Made by a program: the position numbers and the translations under genes. A stretch of DNA of 64,000 nucleotides from Parcubacteria group bacterium. GTDB lineage: Bacteria; Patescibacteria; Paceibacteria; SW-4-49-11. The notes under the pieces are model-generated. The model was not told the origin of the DNA and ran no database searches. It saw only the letters and a list, made by a program, of their open reading frames with translations. Below, piece by piece: positions 53,890-63,771 of this stretch. The stretch covers positions 75,403 to 139,402 of the forward strand of contig CALRBF010000002.1 in the NCBI GenBank assembly GCA_943354045.1, in the 5' to 3' direction. Numbering within the stretch: the first letter of the stretch is position 1; every line of letters begins with the position of its first letter.

Positions 53890-55005
53890 TTATTTTCTAT
53901 GAGTACTAATATTAGCAATGATACCAAACAATACACATAAAATCAATATAGAAGTACTTCCATAACTTATAAATGGAAGAGTTACTCCTGTTACGGGAAT
54001 TAACTTTATGGTAGCTCCAATATTAAAAAATATCTGCAATGATAGCCAAGTTGCGGCTCCGATGAGAATATATCTAGCAAAATCATCTTTAATATTTGCT
54101 GAAAGCCATATTATGCGAAGAATAGTAACAGTAAAAATAGACAACAATATTATAATTCCGATTAATCCTGCTTCCTCTCCAAATATCGCAAAAATAGAAT
54201 CAGTTTTTGCCTCTGGTAAATAGAGAAATTTTTGCCTACTTTGACTCCAACCAACCCCCATTAAACCACCTGATCCTACCGCTATCAAACTTTGATCAAT
54301 TTGATATCCTTTATCTGTTTTATCCTGCTCTTGACCTTGCATATAAATAACTGCTCTTTCCCAACGATATGGTTCAAGCCGAATAAAGAGTATAGCTCCT
54401 ACAATTCCGACTAATGCCAATACACCTAAATATCTCAATTTTAAAGGAGATTGAAATAACATACCTCCTGATATTCCAGTTAATAATATTCCTGTACTCA
54501 AATTAGATTGTCCAGTAACTACTATTCCTACACTGAGACCAATAACTCCCAGTACAAAAAATAATGTTGAGGGGATATTAATACTTTTCTTAAATTTAGC
54601 AAGTAACATAGCTAAATATAATAATAGAGCTAATTTCAATAATTCAGAAGGTTGAAAACTAAATCCTCCTATTTGTATCCAACGAGTAGCCCCATTGACC
54701 GTAGTAGCAAATGAAGGGATAAAAACCAAACAATTAATACACAGTATTATCAGAAAGCCAATAAAGGTAACTTTTCTGAGCCATTGATAAGGAGTTTTAG
54801 CAAACAGAATAAATAATATAATTCCTGGTATGACTCCCTTTATTAATTGCTGTAAAAAATAATGATAGGGATCTTTATATTCCAAAAATGACACAACACT
54901 ACTTGCTGTTTGTAAAATAACAAGTCCAAAAAGTATCAAAAGTCCAAATGATATCAAAATAACAGGATCTATTCCTTGCAAAAACTCCTTAGATCTTGTT
55001 TTCAT
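53890..55005 (-). CDS. ftsW: SEDS peptidoglycan polymerase FtsW
   Basis: 371 residues, about ten membrane helices. SEDS motifs: TVNGATRWIQIGGFSFQPSE, GSGGLMGVGWSQSRQKFLYLPEAKTD, FAIFGEEAGLIG and GVTLPFISYGSTS. These proteins polymerise glycan strands with a partner PBP. Its place directly after murD (2-nt gap) marks it as FtsW over RodA. Confidence 0.93.
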   Translation of the reverse strand: MKTRSKEFLQGIDPVILISFGLLILFGLVILQTASSVVSFLEYKDPYHYFLQQLIKGVIPGIILFILFAKTPYQWLRKVTFIGFLIILCINCLVFIPSFATTVNGATRWIQIGGFSFQPSELLKLALLLYLAMLLAKFKKSINIPSTLFFVLGVIGLSVGIVVTGQSNLSTGILLTGISGGMLFQSPLKLRYLGVLALVGIVGAILFIRLEPYRWERAVIYMQGQEQDKTDKGYQIDQSLIAVGSGGLMGVGWSQSRQKFLYLPEAKTDSIFAIFGEEAGLIGIIILLSIFTVTILRIIWLSANIKDDFARYILIGAATWLSLQIFFNIGATIKLIPVTGVTLPFISYGSTSILILCVLFGIIANISTHRK

Positions 55006-55007
55006 AT

Positions 55008-56387
55008 TTATCTTTTTGACTCTATTATAGTTACAAATTTTTCCCCTCTCTCATAGGCATTACGAAACATACCAAAACTAGTAGCCCCAGGAGAAAATAC
55101 AATTCTATATCCTGATTGACTAAGACTAAAAGCCTTTTCTACTGATTCTTCAAGAGAACTCACTTCATATATGGGAATATTTTGCATATTTTGCTTTATA
55201 AGCTTACTTCCTGATCCTGGTAATAACACTATACCCTTGAGAGTATCATATATATGCTGAGATAATTCTTCATATTCAAGCCCTTTATCCTCACCTCCAC
55301 AAATTAATATATGAGATTTATCTTTGAAGGTTTCTAAGGCAACAATAAGAGCTCCTGGCATAGTACTAGCAGTATCATTAATCACTTCTACTCCGTGTAC
55401 AAAGCCTAATGATTGCTGCCGCCCAGATACTCCTACAAAAGATTTTATTGCCTGCACAATATTGTCTTTGGGAACTTTAGCAATATTAGCTACTCCAATA
55501 GCTGCCATTACATTATATTGATTATGTTCTCCTCGTATAGGGATATCATTAATATGAATAATTGTTTCTCCATTATAGAGAATACAATCATTTTCAATAT
55601 ATATATTAGCTTGATTATTATGGAGGGAATATGTTGTGACTTGAGATTTAATACGTGATATTAAATCTGCAATACGAGTATTATCACTATTGAGTACTGC
55701 AAAGTCTGATGAATTTTGAAATTTTACAATATGGGTTTTTGCCTCAAAATATTCTTCAAGAGAATTATACCTATCAAGATGATCAGGGAAAAAAGAAGTA
55801 AATACACTAATATGTGGAGAATATGGAATTGATTCTAATTGAAAACTTGATAATTCTAATACAATATAGCTATTTTCCTGAATATTAGGGATAATACTAA
55901 GAATTGATTTACGAATATTACCACCTAATAAAACTCGATTTTCTCCATAATAATCACTCAATATATGATGAATGAGAGCTGTAGTACTGGTTTTACCTCT
56001 AGTACCCGTAATCCCAATAATACTGGGAGGATTTTGTAATAATTGTATATGAGTAAAAAATAATTCAATATCAGTAGTTATAATCACTCCTGCCTTTTGA
56101 GCGGCCATCAAATAAGGAGAATTATCTGGAATACCTGGATTTTTGATTAAAATATCAATATCAATATAATATTTTGTATTTTGTTCTCCTAGAATATATC
56201 GTATAGGAACAGTGTGAGGAGGAAGAGCAATAATTTTATCTATCGTTTCTTGTAACAAATCAGCTGTTCTTAAATCTGTAATAATAATTTCTGAGGCTTG
56301 TGCTGATATTGCATATTTAACGGCCCCAAAACCTCCATCATTAAGTCCCAATCCCATTATCATTACTTTTTTACCTTGTAATTCCAT
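55008..56387 (-). CDS. murD: UDP-N-acetylmuramoyl-L-alanine--D-glutamate ligase
   Basis: 459 residues from the ATG at 56387, which avoids overlap with the preceding gene. The ATP-binding loop is GITGTRGKTSTTALIHHIL, followed by LELSSFQLESI, FFPDHLDRYNSLEEY and INDTASTMPGALIVAL, all Mur ligase features. The N-terminal MIMGLGLNDGGFGAVKY matches MurD. It adds D-Glu to UDP-MurNAc-L-Ala. It follows the D-aminoacylase-like gene by 10 nt. Confidence 0.92.
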   Translation of the reverse strand: MELQGKKVMIMGLGLNDGGFGAVKYAISAQASEIIITDLRTADLLQETIDKIIALPPHTVPIRYILGEQNTKYYIDIDILIKNPGIPDNSPYLMAAQKAGVIITTDIELFFTHIQLLQNPPSIIGITGTRGKTSTTALIHHILSDYYGENRVLLGGNIRKSILSIIPNIQENSYIVLELSSFQLESIPYSPHISVFTSFFPDHLDRYNSLEEYFEAKTHIVKFQNSSDFAVLNSDNTRIADLISRIKSQVTTYSLHNNQANIYIENDCILYNGETIIHINDIPIRGEHNQYNVMAAIGVANIAKVPKDNIVQAIKSFVGVSGRQQSLGFVHGVEVINDTASTMPGALIVALETFKDKSHILICGGEDKGLEYEELSQHIYDTLKGIVLLPGSGSKLIKQNMQNIPIYEVSSLEESVEKAFSLSQSGYRIVFSPGATSFGMFRNAYERGEKFVTIIESKR

Positions 56388-56397
56388 ATTTATACCT

Positions 56398-57963
56398 TTA
56401 TGTAATAATATCACCCTCGCTTGCTATTACTTCTCCATCTTTTAAGGTTATTACCCCATTCACAATTACTGTTTCAATACCTCTTGAATATTGAATAGGT
56501 TGTTGAAATGTGGCACAAGATTCTAATTGTTTAGGGTCAATAATGACGATATCCGCCTGTTTATTTTCTTGCAATAACCCCCTATTATCTATATCAAATA
56601 CTTTGGCTGGGAGGGATGTGATTTTGGGAATCGCATTTTCCCAACTCAGTCTACCTGATACAACATAATCTTGTAAAAATTTAGTAATGGCTCCAAATGA
56701 ACGAGGATGCTCATATCCTTTTAATCGTATTAATGAATCATCATATCCTGCAGAATCTGAGCCAATTATACTATTTTCATATTGTATAAATTGTTTGATA
56801 TGCTCTTCTGAAATCGCCTCTACAATAACTCGAGCTCTTCCCTCTGAGGCAATAATCAACTGTATCAGGGCATCTTCCACACCTAAATCTTGATGTTTTG
56901 CTATTTCCACAATACTTTTACCCAGAATAGATTTATTCATAGGACTATCAGATACAATCATACGACTATAATCATAGGAATTTGCTTTCATCTCTTGTAT
57001 CACCTTACGCCGAATACTTGCATCTTGTAAATTCTCTAATAATACTGCATTCCCCCCGAGAGAAACCCAATCAGGAAGTAGAATATAAGCAACGGTATTA
57101 TTAGCGGTATAGGGAAAAACATCAAATGTCAATGGTAGATTTTCCTCTTGAACTTGATTTAATAAGGTATATATATCTTTATCATATTTCCAATTTTTAT
57201 GGCCTAATATTTTAATATGATTAATATGTGTCTTTACCTGAGTTTGTCTTGTAATATCAATAATTTCCTGTATTGACTCTAGAACTTTTTCTCCATCATT
57301 ACGAGTATGTACTGTTAATATCTTATTATGTTTTTTAACAATAATTGTCAGTTGTATAAGTTCAGCCTTAGATACCACTTGCATATGAGAAAAAGCAAGC
57401 CCCAATGATACTCCAAGAGCTCCCTCAGATAAAGCTTTATCAAGAATATCTGTTATCGTAGCAAGTTCTGATGCAGTTAATGCTCTTGCTGCATCACCTA
57501 TCAATCCTCTCCTGACAGTAGAATACCCGACCAAAGTCCCAATATTAGGAGCAAAAGATTTAGAGGAAAGAATAGTAAAATATTCTCTCATAGTATGCCA
57601 ATTAATATTAATATCAGCAATATTACTCCATTTCTGAATAGATGCAATGGCGGAATTACTAATAAGTGGAGCCAGTGAAGAACCACAATTTCCTCCAATC
57701 AATGTAGTAATACCTTGAGTTATTAAACTTTTTTGAGAGGGTGCATTAAATAATGTCAAATAAGTATCTGAATGATTGCTAACATCAATAAATCCCGGAG
57801 TAATAATTTTATTCTTAGCAGAAATTTCAATTACTCCCGTATACCCATCACTATTAGAAGTTATTTTGTAAATTTTTCCTTTTCGAATAATAATAGTCCC
57901 CTTATATGGTTTTTTTCCTGTACCATCAACTATTAATCCATCTTTTATAATAATATCTTCCAT
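56398..57963 (-). CDS. N-acyl-D-amino-acid deacylase-like amidohydrolase
   Basis: 521 residues from the ATG at 57963; the longer frame overlaps mraY and is rejected. Amidohydrolase fold with D-aminoacylase signatures: IIKDGLIVDGTGKKP, PGFIDVSNHSD, GGNCGSSLAP (bridging Cys), VHTRNDGEKV, THINHIKILG and IGSDSAGYDD. The first His of the usual HxH metal site is Ser (SNHSD). It sits between mraY (2-nt gap) and murD, so it may trim or recycle D-amino-acid parts of stem peptides. Family likely; substrate unknown. Confidence 0.8.
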   Translation of the reverse strand: MEDIIIKDGLIVDGTGKKPYKGTIIIRKGKIYKITSNSDGYTGVIEISAKNKIITPGFIDVSNHSDTYLTLFNAPSQKSLITQGITTLIGGNCGSSLAPLISNSAIASIQKWSNIADININWHTMREYFTILSSKSFAPNIGTLVGYSTVRRGLIGDAARALTASELATITDILDKALSEGALGVSLGLAFSHMQVVSKAELIQLTIIVKKHNKILTVHTRNDGEKVLESIQEIIDITRQTQVKTHINHIKILGHKNWKYDKDIYTLLNQVQEENLPLTFDVFPYTANNTVAYILLPDWVSLGGNAVLLENLQDASIRRKVIQEMKANSYDYSRMIVSDSPMNKSILGKSIVEIAKHQDLGVEDALIQLIIASEGRARVIVEAISEEHIKQFIQYENSIIGSDSAGYDDSLIRLKGYEHPRSFGAITKFLQDYVVSGRLSWENAIPKITSLPAKVFDIDNRGLLQENKQADIVIIDPKQLESCATFQQPIQYSRGIETVIVNGVITLKDGEVIASEGDIIT

Positions 57964-57965
57964 AT

Positions 57966-59006
57966 TTATAATCCTAATAGTCCAATAGTAAGGCCAACAA
58001 CGCTCATAAACAAGGATATAATCCAAAATCGCATCACAATTTTAGTCTCAGGCCAACCAAGAGCTTGAAAATGATGATGAATAGGAGCTGCTAAAAATAT
58101 TTTTTTCTTTAATACTTTTTTTGAGAATACCTGAATAAGTGATGAGAAACCCTCTACAAAGAATAAAAAACCAATAATAGGTAATATTACAAGGGAATTT
58201 GTTAACATAGCTCCAACAGCGAGTACTGCTCCTAAAGAAAAAGCTCCCGTTCCTCCCATAAAGAATCGAGCAGGATGAATATTAAACCATAAAAATGCCA
58301 TCAAAGATCCAATTAAGGTTCCCATAAAAATTGCAAGAGATATATTACCTTGTACTCCAGCTAATACCGACAAAACAGCAAGTGGAGGAATAATAGACCC
58401 TGCCAATAGTCCATCTAATCCATCTGTAATATCTACCGCATTCATAATAAATACAACTAATACAATGAAAATAGGAATATACCAATACCCCAGTTCTATA
58501 TCTGTAGGAAGTCCCCAAAGTGCTCCTCCTGGGATATGAAATGATGTCCAATTTAATTTAAAAGTAAACCAATATGCTCCAAATCCTGCAATTAACAATT
58601 GTAACCCAAGTTTTAATTTCACTCCCAGACCCTTAATTTTTCCTATACCACGAATATTCGCAATATCATCTACAGCCCCCAATAATCCTGCTGTAATAAG
58701 AAAAGTTAATGGCAAAAATGTCTCTTCTCTTGTCAAATTAAAAGCTAAAGTCAAAATAACCGTAATAATCCAAAACAAAATACCCGCCATAGTAGGAGTT
58801 CCCTGTTTTTGTTTGTGAAACTGATTAAAGATAGGAGTTTCTTTCCCATCCCAAGTCTCTTCTCGAATATTTTTACCGAGTTTAGTACGAAATAAGAAAT
58901 CTGTAAGAAATGGTGTCAATATAATACCTAATATAAAGGCAAGTATTGCAAAACCAAATACTTTTACGACAGCTAATACAATACTTGGATTTTGAATATA
59001 TTCCAT
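57966..59006 (-). CDS. mraY: Phospho-MurNAc-pentapeptide translocase
   Basis: 346 residues, about ten membrane helices. It transfers phospho-MurNAc-pentapeptide to undecaprenyl phosphate, forming lipid I. Visible signatures: KQGTPTMAGILFW, the Asp pair in GAVDDIANIRG, NAVDITDGLDGLLAGS and the IHHHFQALGW loop. The third metal Asp is missing: FMGGTGAFSLG has Gly where MraY enzymes usually have MGDxG. First gene of the mraY-deacylase-murD-ftsW unit. Confidence 0.93.
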   Translation of the reverse strand: MEYIQNPSIVLAVVKVFGFAILAFILGIILTPFLTDFLFRTKLGKNIREETWDGKETPIFNQFHKQKQGTPTMAGILFWIITVILTLAFNLTREETFLPLTFLITAGLLGAVDDIANIRGIGKIKGLGVKLKLGLQLLIAGFGAYWFTFKLNWTSFHIPGGALWGLPTDIELGYWYIPIFIVLVVFIMNAVDITDGLDGLLAGSIIPPLAVLSVLAGVQGNISLAIFMGTLIGSLMAFLWFNIHPARFFMGGTGAFSLGAVLAVGAMLTNSLVILPIIGFLFFVEGFSSLIQVFSKKVLKKKIFLAAPIHHHFQALGWPETKIVMRFWIISLFMSVVGLTIGLLGL

Positions 59007-59032
59007 ACTTATTTCTATTAATAGCTAAATAT

Positions 59033-59061
59033 AGTATATCAAATCCATACAATAAGTACAA
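59033..59061 (-). promoter_or_regulatory. mraY operon promoter
   Basis: Minus-strand TTGTAC (59061-59056), 17-nt spacer, TATACT (59038-59033) within TTTGATATACT, 26 nt before the ATG. Confidence 0.55.
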
Positions 59062-59081
59062 TATAAATTGCCTGCCTTACT

Positions 59082-61484
59082 TTATTTTGATTTTTCTAAT
59101 TTATCTAATTTTTCTTGAGCTAAGCTTGCTGTTGAATCTAATTCAAGAACTTTTTTATATTGCTTAATTGCTTCTTGTTTTTGATTTTGTATTTCATATA
59201 TTTCTCCTAATTTAAAATATACATTGGTATATTGAGGGAAAGTATCTAATAATTTGGTATATATGCTAATAGCCTCAGAATATTGTTCATTATTCTGATA
59301 GGCAACAGCAAGGGAATATACTACATCTTTATCGGCAATGATATCTTGGCTTGTAACTGTTGACACATATTTATTCAATATAGTAATTTGCTCAGAATAA
59401 TTATTATCTATTCCATATACATCATAATAGGTAAGATAGGCAAGAGCAAAATCTGGCTTTATTTCTATACTTTTATCTAATAAACTTTTTGCTTTTGAAA
59501 TATCATCTTCATTTGCTGGATCTGTTTTTTGACTTTGGCGAATATAATATTGGGCTTCATACAAATTCCAATAAGGAGAACTTGGTCTTAATTCAGAGCC
59601 CTTCTTAACAGAATCAACAAATAGTTGTTCATTCACATCTCCATAGTTCTGAATAACTCCATATAATTCCAATTGCCATCGAATCACTCTTTCATCTCTT
59701 GGGAATCTTGCCTTATAATCATCCAATATTGCTTGTATTCTGTTAATCTTATCTTGAATAGCTTTTGTCTGAATCTCATCTGGTTTTTGTTGTGAATTTT
59801 GTGATGAAATAAATTCTAATATATCCTGATTTATTTTTTGTGTGGCTAATGGTATTGAAATTTGAGCATAATCAATAATTTGTGGAGCCAATGAAAGAGC
59901 CGATTCTGATAATTGTAACACATCTTCAATATTAGTATTCCCTATGGTTTTAGTAATATATATTTGTGCCCGAACTATATTAATAGCTTGCGTAGATAAG
60001 AATAAACTTCCTGCAATAATGGTAATAGCAATGAATGTAAAAAGTGAAGCAATTTGTGGTTTTGTTTTTCCAAGATCAAGGGAGAATTTAGTAATAGGAT
60101 GAAAATATTTGGTAATAGTAAATAGCCATATTATAATTGCGATCATAATTCCTAATTTACCCACCACAGTAAATGGTATCAATAGGGAGCCCACAAATAA
60201 AATACTAATAGGAAATAGCTCTGGAGGAAATACTCTCTGAATAAAGAGTATTCGTATAAATGATAATAGCATCCATACAGTAATTAAAGCTAATATAATA
60301 GTAGGTACAATCCCATATCGAACTGATATATTAAAATAATCATTATATAATGTATCAAAACTATAATCCCATAAAGATGTCTTGAGAAAAGAATTTGGTA
60401 CATATTGAGTCCAGGCGTAAAGAATAGACCCAGCACCTATAAGGGGATTATTTTCTAAGGTTTTTTTGAGTATATGAGTAGATTCCTGTATATCAGGATT
60501 GGCTAATAATTCATATTGTGGATTAAAGGGCTTCACAATCATAAGAAAAATAGCTCCAATAATTACAATAGCATATATAAAGGTAAACCTAATTGCCTGT
60601 AATGAAGTAATAGATTTTTGTTTTGTGTCACGAATATCTCGGATAGACACAATACCCTGTGTAATAAATACTATGATAGAAAGTATTTGTATAGGAAGGA
60701 AAGGAATACGAATTAATAATAAAATATGAACAATAATGCTTATGAGATACAATACTTTGAATAAAATATTTTTCCAAGGTGAATTACGATATATACGAAT
60801 TAATACATACCAGATACTAATCCCAGTTAGACTTAATAGTAATAATTCTTTTGGTGATTCTGTCAAAAATGAATAGCTAGGAGCTAATTTAGAACCTAAA
60901 GTTAGAATATTAGCTGGAAGAGGGAGATACACTAAGACTACTGATACTAATGAACCTAGGAAAAGAATAAAAGCATATATACTACTTAATACTAGAAGAG
61001 ATTTATATTCTAAAAATAACCGTATGATAAAATAGATTATTATCAAGAATAATATCGCAATACCGGAGTTAAACATTCTTGATATATTACCCCAAAATGC
61101 AATTTGATTTGGATTAATAAGACTAAGGATAACAATAGTAATACCACTGACAATCCAAAGAATATCTAATAAGGTTATCTTAACTGTATGTTTAATATTC
61201 CCAAATATCCATAGCGTAATACTCAAACTCAAAGCTCCAGTACCACCTAAAATCAGTCCTAATGTTTTAGGTAATTGCCAAGGACTTGTCCAATTATTGA
61301 TATATACTACAATTAAGGTTATAAAGAATATTCCAAAGTATAATAATAATATCCATTGAGATATACCTGAGCTCTTATCTGTATGAGATATTTTTTCTAA
61401 TTTAATATCTTTGTCTGGATAGGATTCTTTAATGTCTTTAATTTTCTTACTTTGTGGTTTTATATTCCTTAAATCAATTGCCAT
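59082..61484 (-). CDS. O-antigen-ligase-like membrane protein with C-terminal TPRs
   Basis: 800 residues. About twelve membrane helices (about 40-480), with the Wzy_C-type outside loop near NPLIGAGSILYAWTQYVP and LYNDYFNISVRYGIVPTIIL. A soluble tail (about 500-800) holds several TPRs (SEAISIYTKLLDTFPQYTNV, EAIKQYKKVLELDSTASLAQ). WaaL/PglL-type enzymes move polymer or sugar from lipid carrier to an acceptor; the TPRs may hold a protein acceptor. With the WbaP-like gene it suggests a surface glycan pathway. It has its own TGATATAAT promoter. Confidence 0.7.
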   Translation of the reverse strand: MAIDLRNIKPQSKKIKDIKESYPDKDIKLEKISHTDKSSGISQWILLLYFGIFFITLIVVYINNWTSPWQLPKTLGLILGGTGALSLSITLWIFGNIKHTVKITLLDILWIVSGITIVILSLINPNQIAFWGNISRMFNSGIAILFLIIIYFIIRLFLEYKSLLVLSSIYAFILFLGSLVSVVLVYLPLPANILTLGSKLAPSYSFLTESPKELLLLSLTGISIWYVLIRIYRNSPWKNILFKVLYLISIIVHILLLIRIPFLPIQILSIIVFITQGIVSIRDIRDTKQKSITSLQAIRFTFIYAIVIIGAIFLMIVKPFNPQYELLANPDIQESTHILKKTLENNPLIGAGSILYAWTQYVPNSFLKTSLWDYSFDTLYNDYFNISVRYGIVPTIILALITVWMLLSFIRILFIQRVFPPELFPISILFVGSLLIPFTVVGKLGIMIAIIIWLFTITKYFHPITKFSLDLGKTKPQIASLFTFIAITIIAGSLFLSTQAINIVRAQIYITKTIGNTNIEDVLQLSESALSLAPQIIDYAQISIPLATQKINQDILEFISSQNSQQKPDEIQTKAIQDKINRIQAILDDYKARFPRDERVIRWQLELYGVIQNYGDVNEQLFVDSVKKGSELRPSSPYWNLYEAQYYIRQSQKTDPANEDDISKAKSLLDKSIEIKPDFALAYLTYYDVYGIDNNYSEQITILNKYVSTVTSQDIIADKDVVYSLAVAYQNNEQYSEAISIYTKLLDTFPQYTNVYFKLGEIYEIQNQKQEAIKQYKKVLELDSTASLAQEKLDKLEKSK

Positions 61485-61512
61485 ATATCAATTCCTATAC
61501 ACTATATATTCC

Positions 61513-61521
61513 ATTATATCA
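61513..61521 (-). promoter_or_regulatory. Extended -10 promoter of the 61484 gene
   Basis: Minus-strand TGATATAAT ending 28 nt before the ATG at 61484. No clear -35. Confidence 0.4.
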
Positions 61522-61548
61522 TATAAAATATAATATATTATATGATAT
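61516..61548. terminator. AT-only hairpin, possible terminator
   Basis: ATATCATATAA (61516-61526) pairs with TTATATGATAT (61538-61548), 11 bp. It lies just past the surface-protein gene that stops at 61561 and overlaps the promoter of the next gene. There is no long T-run on the minus strand, so termination is uncertain. Confidence 0.3.
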
Positions 61549-61560
61549 TTTATTTTGTAT

Positions 61561-63738
61561 TTATTTTGTTACGAAAACTTTAAAGCTACCACTTGCAGGA
61601 TCCTGTGCAACCCCAGAATTATTTGTAAACCTTACTGTAACGGTATTAGCAGCACTAACCCAAGCTGAGAAATTTGTTGCGGCAGCCGGGACACTACCAT
61701 CAGGAAGACCTAGGCTCACAACATCATTGAGAGCAGCATTAGCTATGGCGATTGTCAAAGTACTAAAGGAGTCATTAGCAGTAGAAGGGAAATCAAGTGT
61801 AGCCGTAGCAGTAAGTCCTTGATTAATTGTTTGTCTTACAGCTCCAGATGTAGTCAAAAATAGATTAGTACCATTCCATTCTAGTGCACCCGCCTCAGGA
61901 GTGGTTAGATTAGTTCCAGCCGTAAATTTGATAGGAGCGGTATTAGCAGTAGCAGTACCCGCTCCCAAAGTGAGTCGAGCTGTCGGTGCTGTAGTACCGA
62001 TACCGACATTACCAACAAAATAACTAGAGTCGAAGCCAATTTTGGTAAAGTCTTTATATGTTCCGTCTTGTCGAAGGGCTGAAAATATAAAATAGGAATT
62101 TGTTTGATTGGCAGTTTCACGCACCAAGCGAATATCACCTAGAACTCGTCCTGATCCAATTCCCCCGGTCGGATTGATTTGAAGAGTAATATTTGAAAAT
62201 TGGTTAGCAGTATTAGTGGTATTATTATTTTGCATTACGAACGTACGTCCCTGGTCTCCCATATCCGTGTTTGCGTTAAAAATCGGAGTTGCAAAATCTT
62301 TTTGAACGGTCAAGACCCCACGGGTATCTGTTCCACCTATCGCCACATTACCATTAGCAAACACAGTAAGGCCAGAACCAGCAGTTGAGTTAGATTGAAT
62401 TCTTGCAATTGTACCAGTTGTTGCAGCTCCTGTATTGGCTACATACAATAAACCGTTGGTTGAGTTGACCGAGGCATTTGAAGTTGCAAGGCTTAAAATA
62501 CTACCCGTTGTTAGGGCATTGGTATTAACTGACAATGGAGTTTGTGTGCTTGCTGTTGTCCAGTTCCATGTTTGTGCAAAGTTTAAGTTATTGATGCTAT
62601 TGGTAGCTCTAGCTGGATTTAAAGAAGATAGTGCACCAAGGTTAATATAAGCACCAGCATTTTGCGAAACTCGATACGTGTTTGCTGTGCTGTCAAAATA
62701 TATACGACCTTGACCGGCTGGTGATACAGCTGGTTCAGCCATACCACGCATAGACTCGGCACCATTGATGTCAAGCGCTGTAGCCGGTTGTGTAGTACCG
62801 ATACCCACATTACCGGTACTCGTAATTCTTAATCTTTCCGTTGGGGAAGCAAGATTAGGCCTCGTAAAGAAGGCTAAATAACCTCCATAATTACTATTAA
62901 TTCCATTTTCTTTTCTACCGGCTATATTAGCCCAATTTGCATAAGCTGGACTCCCTGAGACATACCTACCACCAAACCCAATAACACCTCCTTGATCTAC
63001 AGCCATTGCTCGATTATCTTCTATTGAAACAGTAGCAGAATTAGCTCCCGAACCAATTAAACCCGGACCAACAAAAGCCCCTGCAGACCCACCATAATCA
63101 GCATTTGTATTAGCGGCCCCATTGACTGAAAGAAATTTAGTATTAATCCTTGCTTCACTTGTACCAACCATAGAGGACCCTGTTGCAATCACATTTCCCG
63201 AGATATCTAATGATAATGTACCTGTATTAGTTCCACCATTTGCAGCAACTAATCTCAACGCATTAATAGCAGAAAGAGCCGATCCAATCCGACGACGAGG
63301 ACTAAACACTTCTTCATACCCCCCTACCCCTGTAAATGCACTATTATCATCATCCATGGATATTTGTAAATATAAAGAATCATCATTTAATGTAGGTAAT
63401 GCCGTAACACTACCTAATAAAACATCAAATCTTCCATCTTCAATTTTTACTGTACCTGTAGGCGTTCCACTAATATCTCCAATTTGAGTATATATAGGAG
63501 TTCCTCCTGAAGCAACATTGTATATTTCAAATTTCATATTTTTATTCCCATTTGGCCAGGCTACTCCTGCATTATTCACAATACTTCCAGAATAAGGTAT
63601 TTGTTGATTAATCCCTGTCCCAGCAGAAACTATATTGACTTGTTGACTAAAAATCACTACAAAGGTAAATATTAAAGCAGAATTAATATAGAATTTTTGG
63701 AAATTTGATTTATCTTTATGATAATTTCTAATAATCAT
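61561..63738 (-). CDS. Large secreted mosaic surface protein with tail-fibre-like repeats
   Basis: 725 residues. An N-terminal signal sequence (hydrophobic core about 18-35, ending VSAG) is followed by a beta-rich domain, then three GNVGIGTT-type units (GNVGIGTTQPATALDINGA, GNVAIGGTDTRGVLTV, GNVGIGTTAPTARLTL) like those near endosialidase-type fibres. The C-terminus (TATLDFPSTANDS to ASGSFKVFV) resembles a module of phage structural proteins. The middle and 3' part are visibly richer in G+C than the start, suggesting assembly from foreign parts. Likely a surface adhesin. It has its own promoter. Confidence 0.7.
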   Translation of the reverse strand: MIIRNYHKDKSNFQKFYINSALIFTFVVIFSQQVNIVSAGTGINQQIPYSGSIVNNAGVAWPNGNKNMKFEIYNVASGGTPIYTQIGDISGTPTGTVKIEDGRFDVLLGSVTALPTLNDDSLYLQISMDDDNSAFTGVGGYEEVFSPRRRIGSALSAINALRLVAANGGTNTGTLSLDISGNVIATGSSMVGTSEARINTKFLSVNGAANTNADYGGSAGAFVGPGLIGSGANSATVSIEDNRAMAVDQGGVIGFGGRYVSGSPAYANWANIAGRKENGINSNYGGYLAFFTRPNLASPTERLRITSTGNVGIGTTQPATALDINGAESMRGMAEPAVSPAGQGRIYFDSTANTYRVSQNAGAYINLGALSSLNPARATNSINNLNFAQTWNWTTASTQTPLSVNTNALTTGSILSLATSNASVNSTNGLLYVANTGAATTGTIARIQSNSTAGSGLTVFANGNVAIGGTDTRGVLTVQKDFATPIFNANTDMGDQGRTFVMQNNNTTNTANQFSNITLQINPTGGIGSGRVLGDIRLVRETANQTNSYFIFSALRQDGTYKDFTKIGFDSSYFVGNVGIGTTAPTARLTLGAGTATANTAPIKFTAGTNLTTPEAGALEWNGTNLFLTTSGAVRQTINQGLTATATLDFPSTANDSFSTLTIAIANAALNDVVSLGLPDGSVPAAATNFSAWVSAANTVTVRFTNNSGVAQDPASGSFKVFVTK

Positions 63739-63771
63739 GTATATCTATTTATTATATTCATTATTATATAT

